Assembly (NCBI GenBank): GCA_014237465.1
Contig: JABZFM010000026.1
Span: 52,214 to 116,213, forward strand
Length of the DNA: 64,000 bases
Direction: 5' to 3'
DNA from: Desulfobacteraceae bacterium
GTDB taxonomy: Bacteria > Desulfobacterota > Desulfobacteria > Desulfobacterales > Desulfosalsimonadaceae
Below the pieces are notes generated by a model that was not told the origin of the DNA, ran no database searches, and worked only from the letters and a program-made list of their open reading frames with translations. Shown here piece by piece: positions 45,594 to 55,076 of the stretch. Numbering within the stretch: position 1 is the stretch's first letter; each line of letters opens with the position of its first letter. The translations under genes and the position numbers were made by a program.

Positions 45594-45853
45594 GGCCAAA
45601 ACCAGATCGGTTGAATTGTTTTATAAAAATGCTATTTTATGGTAGGTGTGCATAGAATGATGTTATCCTATTCATGCATCTTGGCTGCCCTGAAAAGCTC
45701 AACAATACCTTTTCTAAGTTTCAGCAAATGAATTGGAGCATGTGTCTATGTTTCGGCATTAGTGCAGAAACTTACAAAAACGAGCACTATCGATAACGGT
45801 GTTTAACATTCTACTTTTTGGAGATATACAAGATATCGAGTGGTCTTTTATTG

Positions 45854-45881
45854 TTGACAAAGTTATCAAAAATGATAACCA
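45854..45881 (+). promoter_or_regulatory. Promoter with embedded palindromic operator for toxin-antitoxin pair 1
   Basis: TTGACA (45854-45859) precedes the perfect palindrome GTTATCA-AAAA-TGATAAC (45862-45879). The start codon at 45888 is so close that the mRNA may be nearly leaderless. An operator over the promoter is typical for autoregulated toxin-antitoxin units. Confidence 0.6.
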
Positions 45882-45887
45882 TAAGAC

Positions 45888-46211
45888 ATGGAATGGCATA
45901 TTACATTTTTCAATAACAAGGTAGAGGCAGAAACAATGTCATTTCCGCCTGGTATTTTGGCAAACTTCTTACATATTGCAGAAATGATAGAAGAGTTTGG
46001 CCCTGCACTTGGAACCCCATATACCAAGGCGTTAAAAGACGGATTATTTGAAATAAGGGCAAAAGGAAAGGAAGGAATTGGCCGATCATTTTTCTGTACG
46101 GTCAAAGGAAAAGAGGTGATTATTTTACATTCATTTGTAAAAAAATCACAAAAAATTCCAAAAAAAGAAATTAAAACCGCCCGGCATAGATTAAAAGAGG
46201 TAAAGTCATGA
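45888..46211 (+). CDS. RelE/HigB-type toxin (Gp49-like)
   Basis: A 107-residue protein with the phage Gp49/HigB-like pattern: ILANFLHIAEMIEEFGPALGTPYTKALKDGLFEIRAKGKEGIGRSFFC and VIILHSFVKKSQKIPKKEIKTARHRL. Such toxins cut mRNA on the ribosome. It overlaps the downstream HTH gene by 4 bp in toxin-first order, as in higBA modules. Confidence 0.85.
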   Translation: MEWHITFFNNKVEAETMSFPPGILANFLHIAEMIEEFGPALGTPYTKALKDGLFEIRAKGKEGIGRSFFCTVKGKEVIILHSFVKKSQKIPKKEIKTARHRLKEVKS

Positions 46212-46522
46212 GACCGCCATTTAAAGAATTTAAAAAAAAGGCACTACAGAGTCCGGAAGTAAAAAAAGAGTATGAACTGCTGTCTCCTTCTTATAAATTA
46301 AGAAAACAATTGATCAGAATCCGTAAGGATGCCGGTTTGACTCAAGAAGAAATAGCAGATCGCTTAAACACAAAAAAAAGCAATATTTCCAGGCTTGAAA
46401 ATGTAAATTCGAAAAGTTCTCCAAAGCTGTCAACTATTGAAGAATATGCTAAAGTCGCAGGCTTTAAAATTGAAATTAATTTTAAACCACTTGATCAGAC
46501 GAGTACATCACAGCATCCATAG
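46208..46522 (+). CDS. XRE-family antitoxin, partner of the 45888 toxin
   Basis: A 104-residue protein with one Cro/C1-type HTH (LIRIRKDAGLTQEEIADRLNTKKSNISRLEN, residues ~37-68) and a short C-terminal tail for toxin binding. It probably neutralises the toxin and binds the palindrome at 45862. Confidence 0.85.
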   Translation: MRPPFKEFKKKALQSPEVKKEYELLSPSYKLRKQLIRIRKDAGLTQEEIADRLNTKKSNISRLENVNSKSSPKLSTIEEYAKVAGFKIEINFKPLDQTSTSQHP

Positions 46523-46662
46523 TCTTGCCAAGCATTAAAAACTGGAATTCTCTTCCCCTATACAACAAGACGTAATTGAAGTAATGCCGGTTTGCAGGTT
46601 TTTATTTGTCCGTGAATTTTGAAATGGAAAATGAAAACGACAGTATTCCTGAATTTTTCAGT

Positions 46663-46780
46663 AATGAAGCATGTCGATAACTTTACGTAACATTTTCTGC
46701 TTTGAAGGCATACGATATGTTGAGGAGTCAGTGGTGGTACCTAATTTTGAAAAAACGTTCGCATCAATATTGAATTTGTG
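46663..46780. repeat. Diverged direct repeat, copy flanking higBA on the left
   Basis: GCATGTCGATAAC...CGTAACATTTTCTGCTTTGAAGGCATACGATATGTTG...TTTTGAAAAAAC matches 47510-47615 at a glance over ~100 bp. A shorter relative (ACTATCGATAACGG...TTAACATTCTACTTTTTGGAGATATACAAGAT) lies at about 45770-45835, before the first pair. Confidence 0.55.
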
Positions 46781-46839
46781 TAAAGACCCCCCGCTTTTCC
46801 CGGTCCCTCTCAAACGACAGGTATCTAAAAAATTTGGAT

Positions 46840-47127
46840 TCAAGCAGCTTCAATTCGTTTCAAATCACCAGTATCAATGGACTGTCTTGTTTTCCAAAGA
46901 TCGTATTGGAGCTGAAGCCGCAACCACCCCTCAGGAGTGCGACCAAAGACTTTTGACAACCTCAATGCCATTTCGGGACTAATACCTGATCGCCCATTTA
47001 ATAGCGCAGAGAAAGTTTTTCTTGTAACACCAAGCGCTCTTGCCGCTTCCGTTACGTTAATATGTAACGGCTCAACGCAGAATTCTCTTATAATTTCGCC
47101 TGGATGAGGCGGATTGTGCATAGCCAT
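46840..47127 (-). CDS. higA: HigA-type antitoxin
   Basis: A 95-residue VapI/HigA protein: [73 protein letters not shown]. The sequence is canonical. It follows the toxin gene by 8 bp. Confidence 0.92.
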   Translation of the reverse strand: MAMHNPPHPGEIIREFCVEPLHINVTEAARALGVTRKTFSALLNGRSGISPEMALRLSKVFGRTPEGWLRLQLQYDLWKTRQSIDTGDLKRIEAA

Positions 47128-47135
47128 TTTCCCCC

Positions 47136-47414
47136 CTAATGATAATCTTCATAGTTGATATCAAAGGTATCGCCGTTTTGAATTTTGAACGTAATGCGCC
47201 AGTTCCCACTGACACTGACCGACCACGTTCCTTTGCGATTACCCTTAAGCGGATGCAATCCCAAACCGGGCAAGTCCATATCTTCAAGAGTTTCAGCTGT
47301 CTCAAGGAGTGCGAGAATCTTCCTGATTCGAGTTACATGTTGGGGGTCCACCCCACTCATGACGCCAGATTCGAATAATCGCTTAAGCCCTTTATGTTTG
47401 AATTTTTGAATCAT
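47136..47414 (-). CDS. higB: HigB-type toxin (RelE superfamily)
   Basis: A 92-residue HigB/YgjN-like mRNA interferase: [16 protein letters not shown]...[53 protein letters not shown]. Length and motifs match the family. It is first in the higBA operon. Confidence 0.92.
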   Translation of the reverse strand: MIQKFKHKGLKRLFESGVMSGVDPQHVTRIRKILALLETAETLEDMDLPGLGLHPLKGNRKGTWSVSVSGNWRITFKIQNGDTFDINYEDYH

Positions 47415-47509
47415 GCTTTACTAATGTAACCAGATACGTGTCGGGTGTCAAGAGGAGTTTCGGCTATGTGCAGGATACCTGGCTAACCGACAATAATGCA
47501 AAATTTTTT

Positions 47510-47615
47510 AGCAGTGCAGCATATCGATATCGTAACATTTTCTGCTTTATAGACATACAAGATGTGGGGGGTGTCAATTTTTGAAAAAACCTTTGAATCG
47601 CTTTTGTGTTGTGCA
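47510..47615. repeat. Diverged direct repeat, copy flanking higBA on the right
   Basis: Matches 46663-46780: GCATATCGATATCGTAACATTTTCTGCTTTATAGACATACAAGATGTGG...TTTTTGAAAAAACC. With the left copy it brackets the higBA pair. No gene is evident in the rest of 47415-47810. Confidence 0.55.
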
Positions 47616-47727
47616 ATAAATGAATATTTTAGGGAAAAGAACTTTCACGTGTACAAAATGAAAAGGCACAGGAATAATGTATTCATGGCAAGCAAAATTG
47701 AACAGCTTAAATCAGCGGCACGCCATC

Positions 47728-47784
47728 GAATCGCAGGACAGTATACTTATTTCTTGACGAAATAGACATACTGTCCTGCGATTC
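47728..47784. repeat. Palindromic repeat, GGACAGTATACTTATTTC type
   Basis: GAATCGCAGGACAGTATACTTATTTC pairs with GAAATAGACATACTGTCCTGCGATTC, a ~26-bp stem with few mismatches and a short loop. It shares its core with 39099-39152. It lies just beyond the yceH stop. Confidence 0.75.
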
Positions 47785-47810
47785 CCACGCTCATTGAGTA
47801 CGCCCCTATT

Positions 47811-48476
47811 TTATTCAAACTGCTGTTTAAATGATAAAAACTGATTCTTCAGATCATTAAGTGCTTCTTCAAGGTCATTGACCTTTTTCTCAAGATGTTC
47901 AACCCGTTCATTACTTACCCTCACTCCCCGGCTGACCGGCGCTTTTACCGTCGGCTGATAAATTTCTTCAGATTGTTCCGGTGTACAGAATAAATGAATA
48001 TATCGGTTCTCTTTATGCCCGGGAAGGCGTGGAAGCATAACGGCAAACGGCCCGTTCTCATGTTCCATCAATTTTTTTAATGTCTGTTCAATGGCAATCA
48101 GTCCGTGGGGTTCAATTAATCGGGCGGTTCTCGTATTCAACTCCCCGGGTGTCTGGGGTCCCCTTAAAAACAGTTCACACAAAACCGACAACTCACGTTC
48201 CGAACAACCGGTTTTCTCCACCATATTATGTTCATATTTAGCCGTTCGACTGCCATGGGTCATAATTTGCCAGACCAGGTGCTGGTTTCTCAAGGATTTG
48301 AGCGCCTGCTCGACTTCTGCCTGGTCCAGATGCATCAACGGTTCACGGTTATTTTTTTGATTACAGGCATTGGTCAATGCATTTAAAGTCAGCGGGTAAT
48401 AATCCGGTGTCGCCATCTGCTTTTCAATGAGAACGCCTAAAATGCGAAGCTCGGCAGCGTTTAATTCTATTTCCAT
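47811..48476 (-). CDS. YceH-family (DUF480) protein
   Basis: A 221-residue protein: MEIELNAAELRILGVLIEKQMATPDYYPLTLNALTNACNQKNNREP, GPQTPGELNTRTARL and AVMLPRLPGHKENRYIHLF are the DUF480 signature of two winged-helix repeats, with a C-terminal coiled coil. The function of the family is unknown. ATG 48476 is chosen because ggag lies 7 nt upstream; the longer start at 48500 has no site. Confidence 0.9.
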   Translation of the reverse strand: MEIELNAAELRILGVLIEKQMATPDYYPLTLNALTNACNQKNNREPLMHLDQAEVEQALKSLRNQHLVWQIMTHGSRTAKYEHNMVEKTGCSERELSVLCELFLRGPQTPGELNTRTARLIEPHGLIAIEQTLKKLMEHENGPFAVMLPRLPGHKENRYIHLFCTPEQSEEIYQPTVKAPVSRGVRVSNERVEHLEKKVNDLEEALNDLKNQFLSFKQQFE

Positions 48477-48662
48477 TATATAACTCCATCCTCTTCCCAT
48501 TCTGTGCGATTTTCTCAGCTTTTAATTGCGCGTTTCTGAAAAAACGGCTATTATAAATATGATTTTCAAAACTTTTTTTTTCCGGTCATGCCACTCCCTT
48601 TGGTGTCATTTTTTTTAAGATAATCTGATTTACCATGTAATTTTCCGGATATCAAAACAAGA

Positions 48663-49174
48663 ATGATTATGAATCATATTCGCAAAACAGCATTTGGATA
48701 TTCAACGCAATGCAATATAAAATGTGAACATTGTGTTGCTGCAGAAGACGGCTATGGGCATATTAAAATGGAATTGCCCCGTGCCAGAGACATTATTGAC
48801 GAAATGGCAGCCGCCAATGTCAAAGCCATCAGTTTTACAGCCGGGGAACCGCTTATATTTTTAAGTGATATCCTGAGCCTTGTCCGCCTGTGCAAAAAAC
48901 ACGGAATCTATTCAAGAGTTGTTTCCAATGGTTTCTGGGCAACTTAAAAGATTATACGATCAATGAATTATTTGAGAAATATGAACAATACCCTTTATTC
49001 GGCCTGATTAAAACCATGGGCCTGTCAAACATTGCGTCATTTATTGGACTCAATGCCAGTGAAATCGTAAGATACAGAAAATGCGAGCTGTGTGAAAAAC
49101 TTTTCAATTCACCGGAGAATTTAAAATATCTCGAAACTGTTGCTGAATCGGACTTGGGACTGTGGAAGCGATGA
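48663..49174 (+). pseudogene. Decayed radical SAM protein gene (central part lost)
   Basis: The first part (48663-48947) has the radical SAM CNIKCEHC cluster motif and ISFTAGEPLIFLSDILSLVRLCKKHGIYSRVVSNGFWAT, then stops. A second part (to 49174) in another frame reads KDYTINELFEKYEQYPLFGLIKTMGLSNIASFIGLNASEIVRYRKCELCEKLFNS, like the C-terminal region of such enzymes. The middle ~150-200 residues of a normal protein are absent, so this looks like an internal deletion with frameshift. Confidence 0.75.
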
Positions 49175-49254
49175 ATACTGATGTCTCTATTGCAAATAAA
49201 ATCAAATAATGAATAAATGTAAAATTCCATTTTAACATAAAAGAAAGGCACCTT

Positions 49255-49356
49255 ATGCGCATTCGATCAATCCTGAAAAAACTGATGGTTTCTTCTGAAC
49301 TGGAAGAACAGGTTGAGGAACTCGTTATTGTCTTTCCGGAAGGGGGCAGAGGATAG
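49255..49356 (+). CDS. Short ORF after the radical SAM remnant (33 aa)
   Basis: MRIRSILKKLMVSSELEEQ...VFPEGGRG has an aagaaagg ribosome site 7-8 nt before its ATG. Its stop codon is supplied by the left end of the MITE at 49353, so a longer gene may have been cut. Proximity to a radical SAM gene raises the possibility of a modified-peptide precursor, but the gene could equally be a remnant. Confidence 0.35.
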   Translation: MRIRSILKKLMVSSELEEQVEELVIVFPEGGRG

Positions 49357-49517
49357 TGTCGCGTCAAGGATGAAATGTCGCAAGATTGCGCCGTAATTTT
49401 TTATGCCTGCAAGGCGCGACTTGGGGAGCATAGTGGGCTACGCGACTCAAGTCGTAACGATGCAGGCGCGAAAAAGGACAAGCAATATGCGTCAGTTCAG
49501 AGTTGACGAGACACTAT
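49353..49517. mobile_element. MITE-like element with 15-bp terminal inverted repeats
   Basis: ATAGTGTCGCGTCAA (49353-49367) and TTGACGAGACACTAT (49503-49517) are inverted with one mismatch. The inside has further inverted arms (GCCTGCAAGGCGCGACT... and AGTCGTAACGATGCAGGCGCG). A truncated copy of the left end is at 61830. No coding capacity. Confidence 0.75.
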
Positions 49518-49549
49518 GGCCAACTTTTTAAAAACAGGGACCTGAAACG

Positions 49550-50818
49550 ATGTTCAAATTTATCCATGCCGCAGACATCCACCTTGACAGCCCGCTGCAT
49601 AAATTAGACGTTTATGAAGGAGCGCCGGTAGATCAGATCCGCCAGGCAACCCGGGCGGCATTTGAAAATCTCGTCCGCCTTGCCATAGATCAGCAGGTTT
49701 CTTTTGTTCTGCTTTCCGGGGATCTTTATGACGGCGACTGGAAAGATTACAATACCGGCCTTTATTTTGTGTCGCAGATGCGCAGACTGCGAGATGCGCA
49801 GATTCCTGTTTTGATTATTGCCGGTAACCATGACGCCGCCAGTAAAATCACAAAAAATCTGAAACTTCCTAAAGGTGTTACGATTTTTTCATCAAATACG
49901 CCTGAAACCGTTCAGTTAAGTCATATGGGTGTCGCTGTTCACGGTCAGAGCTTTGCATCTCCTTCTATTAAAAAAGACCTTTCTGCGGACTACCCGCCGG
50001 CACAACCGGGCTGTTTTAATATCGGTATGCTGCATACCTGCGCCACCGGAAAGGAAGGACACGCGCCATACGCTCCGTGCTCTCCTGACGGTTTGAAATC
50101 AAAAGGGTATGACTACTGGGCCCTGGGCCACGTTCATAAGCGCGAAACACTTAACAAGGACCCCGTTATCATATTTCCCGGCAATATCCAGGGACGCCAT
50201 ATCCGGGAAACCGGTGCAAAAGGCTGCCTGCTGGTGACCGTACCGGAAAATGGAAAACCGAAAACTGAATTTATACCGCTGGATGTGATCCGCTGGTTTG
50301 GATTGCCCGTGGATGCTTCCGGTGCAGACAGCGGTTATGAGGTGATTGAACGATTCAAAACAGGTCTCGATGATCTGATAAATCTAAATCCGGGAATGCC
50401 GCTGGTTGTCCGGGTAATCCTCTCCGGCGATACCGTGGCGCACAAAGACCTTGTTTTCAGCATGGAACGCTGGAAAAATGAAATCCGGGCAACAGCGGCA
50501 GACATCAGCCAGGAAAACGTATGGGTTGAAAAAATAAAAATTCATACCAGATTACCGGTTTCAAAAACCGCACTTGAAACAGCCGACGGCCCGATCAGGG
50601 AACTGACAGCTGTTTTTGATGAATTTCGCGATCATCCTGAAAGCCTGAGTTTGCTGGCAGCAGAAGAACTTTCAGCCCTTGAAGCAAAACTCCCCCCGGA
50701 ACTCATAGAAGGTGATGACCCTTTATTGATTTCAGATCCTGAATGGTTATCCGCTCTCCTTGAGCAGGTCAAGCCCATGCTGATGCAGCGACTGATGCAA
50801 AAAGGAGTGTCTGAATGA
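49550..50818 (+). CDS. SbcD/YhaO-like DNA repair exonuclease
   Basis: A 422-residue metallophosphoesterase. Metal motifs: DIHLD (9-13), SGDLYDGDW (~62), GNHDAAS (~92), LHTCATG (~163) and GHVHKRE (~195). The C-terminal ~150 residues form the cap region of SbcD/Mre11-type nucleases. It overlaps the next gene by 4 bp (ATGA), giving an SbcD-SbcC-like pair that would process DNA ends or hairpins. Confidence 0.88.
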   Translation: MFKFIHAADIHLDSPLHKLDVYEGAPVDQIRQATRAAFENLVRLAIDQQVSFVLLSGDLYDGDWKDYNTGLYFVSQMRRLRDAQIPVLIIAGNHDAASKITKNLKLPKGVTIFSSNTPETVQLSHMGVAVHGQSFASPSIKKDLSADYPPAQPGCFNIGMLHTCATGKEGHAPYAPCSPDGLKSKGYDYWALGHVHKRETLNKDPVIIFPGNIQGRHIRETGAKGCLLVTVPENGKPKTEFIPLDVIRWFGLPVDASGADSGYEVIERFKTGLDDLINLNPGMPLVVRVILSGDTVAHKDLVFSMERWKNEIRATAADISQENVWVEKIKIHTRLPVSKTALETADGPIRELTAVFDEFRDHPESLSLLAAEELSALEAKLPPELIEGDDPLLISDPEWLSALLEQVKPMLMQRLMQKGVSE

Positions 50819-53800
50819 AAATACTTGAACTCCATCTCACGGCGTTTGGCCCTTTTGATGGCGTCACCATTAACCTGAGCCAGGGAAACCAGGGGCTGCA
50901 TATCATCTATGGGCCGAATGAAGCGGGCAAAAGTTCCGCTCTCAGGGCTCTGAGGCAGGTTTTTTACGGTATTCCGGTGCGTTCTGCTGATAATTTCCGC
51001 CACCCGCACAATAAAATGAGAATCGGGGCGTCCATCCGTCACAATAACGGGGATATTCTTGAATTTATCCGGAGAAAAGGAAAAAATAATACGCTGCGGG
51101 GTGATGATGATGAAACGATACTGGAAGATACGATTCTCAACCGCTTTTTAAAAGGAATTGACGCTGACCTTTTTTCAACAATGTTCGGCATTGATCATAG
51201 TGACCTGGTTAAGGGCGGAAAGGAAATTATCAAAGGCGGCGGAAATCTCGGTCAAATAATTTTTGCCGCCGGATCCGGTATCACCAGTCTCAGAAACGTC
51301 CAGGCGGAACTCCAGAACAATGCTGATGCGCTTTTTAAACCGACCGGGAAAATCCCCCGGATTAATGAATCAATCCTCAGGGTCAAAGAAAACAGAAAAA
51401 AACTTCGGGATGCACAGCTGGCATCCGGTGACTGGGTGAAACATGATCAGGCACTACAGGGGGCGGTTGAAAACAAGAAACACATTGAACGGAAGTTAAC
51501 CGACGCCCGGACGGGGAAAAATCGCCTCGAACGGATCGGGCAGGCATTACCGATTATCGCACAGCGCAGAGAACTTCTGGAAGATCCCATGCGATTTGCT
51601 TCCGCCGTACTGCTGCCGGATAATTTTGGGAAACAGCGCCGTGAATATATTTCAGAACTTCAGATCGCCCGCAATGATCAGGAACAGGCACGTACCAACA
51701 TCCGTCAGGTTCAAAACGATATTGATCAGCTGGGGTTTTCAAACCAGCTTTTGCAGAATGCCGACACCATCGAAAGCGTTTATCAGGAACTCGGCGGCTT
51801 TGTTAAGGCAATCAGAGACCGTATTCACCTCCAGACCCGCATGGATATTTTACGCAGCGAAGCAAAACAGACCCTGCGTGACCTTCGAGACGACCTGACG
51901 ATAGATGATGCGGACAGGCTGCGCTTGAGCAAAAAAGACACCCTGCATATTCAGGAACTGGGCAGCCGGTATGAACGCATTGTCACCCTGCTGGAAAGCA
52001 CCCGGGAAGAAATACCCAGACTCGAACATGACATAAACGTCTTAGACGACAAACTGGCAGCGCTGAATACGCCCCGCCAAACAGACAGGCTTAGCCTTGC
52101 CATTGACCGGGCAGCTGAATATGCTTCAATTGAAAAACAGTGCCTTGAAGATTTATCTGAATTCCAAAACGCAGTGCAGTCTCTTGAAATAGCTCTGGGT
52201 AAACAAACCCTTTGGTCCGGCAGTCTGGAAGACCTGGAAAAACTGCTGATCCCTTCAACAGAGGCCATCGAAGTGTTTGAAAATGATTTCGAAGCAACCA
52301 AACGAATCATTCAAACTATCAAAACTGACATTAAAAATATTCAGGATCGTCTTTCAGACACATTAAAAAAGAAAGAAGAGCTGAGCCGGAACCTTTCAGT
52401 ACCCACGGAAGGAAATCTCCGTTCAGCTAGGGAGCTGCGCGACTCCGGGTGGCATCTTGTTGCCGCTTCACTGAATGAGGAACCTGCTCCAGGCCAGGAA
52501 ATTAATGATTTCATTGCTCAGGTTACAGGATCGACTGATCTGACTGATCTCTTCACGGCCTTTGAAAACAGTGTGGGACACGCAGATGAAATAGCCGACA
52601 GACTCAGACGCGAAGCTGATCGTGTAGCGACTCTGGCAAAACTGATTTCAGACGAAACTGACCTTGAAAAAAAACTGGCGCACTCAAAAACTGAACACAA
52701 AACAGCTGAAAAAAATCAGGAAGTCATTGCTTTAAACTGGATCAAACAATGGACCCCTGCAGAAATTTCCCCGGCATCGCCCAAAGAAATGCGTCTTTGG
52801 GCCACCCGGCTCAATGACATGGCTGTCCGGTTTGCCGAACTACGTAATCAGAAAAATCGCACTGAATCCTTGAAAAAGACGATAGACACCCTCCGGCATA
52901 AACTGGAACATGTTTTTGAATCAATATCCGAACCTGCTCCTGAACCTGATGAAACACTGATTGATCTCATTAAACGGGGCAGACAGATTATTGACAAGGA
53001 AAAGGAGCTGGCTGTTATACAGGATCGGCTGTTAAACGATAAATCACAGAATGAAACCGCGCTTTCCGAATCAAGAATCCGGGTTCAGGTGAATGAAAAA
53101 GAACTTTCAGTATGGCAGAATAGCTGGGAACAGGCAGTTGCCCCCCTGGGTCTTGATGTCAATTCAGTGCCTGCTCATGCCAACGCCCTGATGGAAGACC
53201 TTAAAAGCCTGTTTGATAAGCTCAAGGAGGCCAATATACTACAAAAGCGTATCGACGGGATCGACCGTGATGCATCCGTGTTCTCTTCTATGGTCAGTAA
53301 CCTGGTTAACGATATGGCCCGGGATCTTACCGGCCATCCTGCTGAAAAAGCAGCAAAGGAAATTAACCATCGTTTAAAAGAAACGCGAACGGCTTATTCA
53401 AAAATACAAACCCTTGAAAAACAGATTAACAAAGAAAAACTCCGCATCAGGCAGTCCGCTAAGACCATCATGGAAATCGAAGCGTTCTTAAAAACCATGT
53501 GCGAAGAAGCCGGGTGCAAAGACTATAAAGACCTGTCTGAAGCGGAAAACCGGTCCGCAAAACGCCGGGAACTGGAATCCGACCTGAAAGCTTTAGAAGC
53601 GCAGCTTTTAAAACTTAGCGCCGGCGCTTCTATTGAAGATTTTGTTAAAGAATCACTGACAGTGGAATCGGACAGTATTCAATCAAACATCAAGAGCCTT
53701 TCTGAAAATATCGATCTTTTAATAAAAGAAAAATCTCATCTGGACCAGACCATCGGCAGCGAGCGGACCGAACTCAGTAAAATGGACGGCAGCGCCCGTG

Positions 53801-54354
53801 CGGCGGCGCTGGCTGAAGAAACCCAGACCATCTTAGGCGGCCTTGAAGAAAATATTGAAAACTATGCCCGCTTTCGTATTGCCGCCACAATCTTAAATCA
53901 GGCGATTGAACGGTTTCGGGATAAAAACCAGTCCCCGGTTCTCCAAAAAGCCAGTTCCTTTTTTTCCCGGCTTACCGGCGGATCTTTTGAAGGCATCCGG
54001 GCTGAATTTGATGATTCCGGAAACCCGGTGATAGCCGGCATCCGTAAGAACGGTAAAGAGATCGTCAATGTTGACTGCATGAGCGAAGGAACCGCGGACC
54101 AGCTTTTTCTTTCTCTTCGCCTGGCGGGTCTGGAGGAATATCTTGACAAAAATGACCCCATCCCTTTTATCGTTGATGATATTTTAATCAAATTCGACGA
54201 CATCCGGGCAAAAGCGACACTGATGGCACTTGCCGGGTTATCTGAAAAAACCCAGATCATATTTTTCACCCACCACCGCCATCTTGTAAACCTGGCCGAA
54301 AAACACATTGATCCGTCAATTCTGGTCACGCACACTCTAACGGAGAAATCATGA
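50815..54354 (+). CDS. YhaN/SbcC-like SMC-type ATPase
   Basis: An 1179-residue protein with Walker A GPNEAGKSS (33-41), very long coiled coils (~180-980) and a C-terminal ATPase half: SEGTADQLFLSLRLAGLEEYL as the ABC signature region, FIVDDILIKFDD as Walker B and FFTHHRHL as the H-loop. AFGPF near the start and GTADQLFLSLRLA are typical of YhaN. It pairs with the exonuclease upstream. The stop codon overlaps the start of the Rieske-like gene. Confidence 0.88.
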   Translation: MKILELHLTAFGPFDGVTINLSQGNQGLHIIYGPNEAGKSSALRALRQVFYGIPVRSADNFRHPHNKMRIGASIRHNNGDILEFIRRKGKNNTLRGDDDETILEDTILNRFLKGIDADLFSTMFGIDHSDLVKGGKEIIKGGGNLGQIIFAAGSGITSLRNVQAELQNNADALFKPTGKIPRINESILRVKENRKKLRDAQLASGDWVKHDQALQGAVENKKHIERKLTDARTGKNRLERIGQALPIIAQRRELLEDPMRFASAVLLPDNFGKQRREYISELQIARNDQEQARTNIRQVQNDIDQLGFSNQLLQNADTIESVYQELGGFVKAIRDRIHLQTRMDILRSEAKQTLRDLRDDLTIDDADRLRLSKKDTLHIQELGSRYERIVTLLESTREEIPRLEHDINVLDDKLAALNTPRQTDRLSLAIDRAAEYASIEKQCLEDLSEFQNAVQSLEIALGKQTLWSGSLEDLEKLLIPSTEAIEVFENDFEATKRIIQTIKTDIKNIQDRLSDTLKKKEELSRNLSVPTEGNLRSARELRDSGWHLVAASLNEEPAPGQEINDFIAQVTGSTDLTDLFTAFENSVGHADEIADRLRREADRVATLAKLISDETDLEKKLAHSKTEHKTAEKNQEVIALNWIKQWTPAEISPASPKEMRLWATRLNDMAVRFAELRNQKNRTESLKKTIDTLRHKLEHVFESISEPAPEPDETLIDLIKRGRQIIDKEKELAVIQDRLLNDKSQNETALSESRIRVQVNEKELSVWQNSWEQAVAPLGLDVNSVPAHANALMEDLKSLFDKLKEANILQKRIDGIDRDASVFSSMVSNLVNDMARDLTGHPAEKAAKEINHRLKETRTAYSKIQTLEKQINKEKLRIRQSAKTIMEIEAFLKTMCEEAGCKDYKDLSEAENRSAKRRELESDLKALEAQLLKLSAGASIEDFVKESLTVESDSIQSNIKSLSENIDLLIKEKSHLDQTIGSERTELSKMDGSARAAALAEETQTILGGLEENIENYARFRIAATILNQAIERFRDKNQSPVLQKASSFFSRLTGGSFEGIRAEFDDSGNPVIAGIRKNGKEIVNVDCMSEGTADQLFLSLRLAGLEEYLDKNDPIPFIVDDILIKFDDIRAKATLMALAGLSEKTQIIFFTHHRHLVNLAEKHIDPSILVTHTLTEKS

Positions 54355-54932
54355 AAAATATTTCCAGGAGAATCTTTATCAAAGTGGCAGCAGCCGTCAC
54401 TGCTGTTCTGGCATTTGACAAATTATTCATGCTCAACCGATCCGGGCTGAAACAATTTGTTACAACAGCGAATGCCGACACAATTATTAAAGGGGGCAAA
54501 CCAGTGAACATCAAATTTTTAAATCGCAGTTTTTTTCAACGCTTATTTGGAAAACCGGTAACACCTGAAACAAAAAATTTAAATTCATGGGATTTTGCAA
54601 ACGGAAAACTGAGAATCGATCTTGAAAAAACCCCAGAACTGAAAACTCCGGGCCATGCGCTAAGATTTGAGGACAGGAATCTGCCGGTAAGGGTATTGGT
54701 GGTTTTTGGCGAAAACAAAACCTACCGGGCGTATCAAAACAGGTGTACCCACATCGGTCATCGGCGCCTTGATCCGGTTCCAGGCACGCAAACCGTTCAA
54801 TGCTGCAGCATTAACAAATCCACCTATGATCTTGACGGGAATCAAATTTATGGCCCGGCTCCGCACCCGATCACAACTTATAAAACAAGTGTTGAAAATA
54901 ATCGCTTGATTGTTACCATCTCACAGGGATAA
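54351..54932 (+). CDS. Exported Rieske-like protein with a substituted ligand
   Basis: A 193-residue protein with a Tat-type N-terminus (SRRIFIK then a hydrophobic stretch). The Rieske fold is recognisable: box 1 is C132-T-H134-I-G-H and box 2 is C152-S-I-N155-K-S-T-Y-D, where a normal box reads C-P-C-H-G-S. The second His ligand is Asn155 and the usual disulfide Cys is Ile. A standard 2Fe-2S cluster is therefore doubtful. It is translationally coupled (ATGA) to the YhaN gene, an unexpected operon partner. Confidence 0.7.
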   Translation: MKNISRRIFIKVAAAVTAVLAFDKLFMLNRSGLKQFVTTANADTIIKGGKPVNIKFLNRSFFQRLFGKPVTPETKNLNSWDFANGKLRIDLEKTPELKTPGHALRFEDRNLPVRVLVVFGENKTYRAYQNRCTHIGHRRLDPVPGTQTVQCCSINKSTYDLDGNQIYGPAPHPITTYKTSVENNRLIVTISQG

Positions 54933-55076
54933 AAAAACTACGAAGAGATTTGTTAAATTTTCTTTACGAGAAATTCGGGATAGTCCTTAATTAAGTTCCA
55001 ACTTAAACCTTATGCCTTACATCTTATACCTTTTTTACCTGTTGACTTCGATAGGCCGTATGATTAATTTGCCCCT

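Noticed and set aside
46671..46982. Open frame of 103 residues on the plus strand
   Set aside because: It runs through repeat sequence and then antisense to higA; no family features and no ribosome site.
45765..47620. Integron cassette array
   Set aside because: Repeats around the toxin-antitoxin pairs lack the attC core sites and no integrase gene is present.
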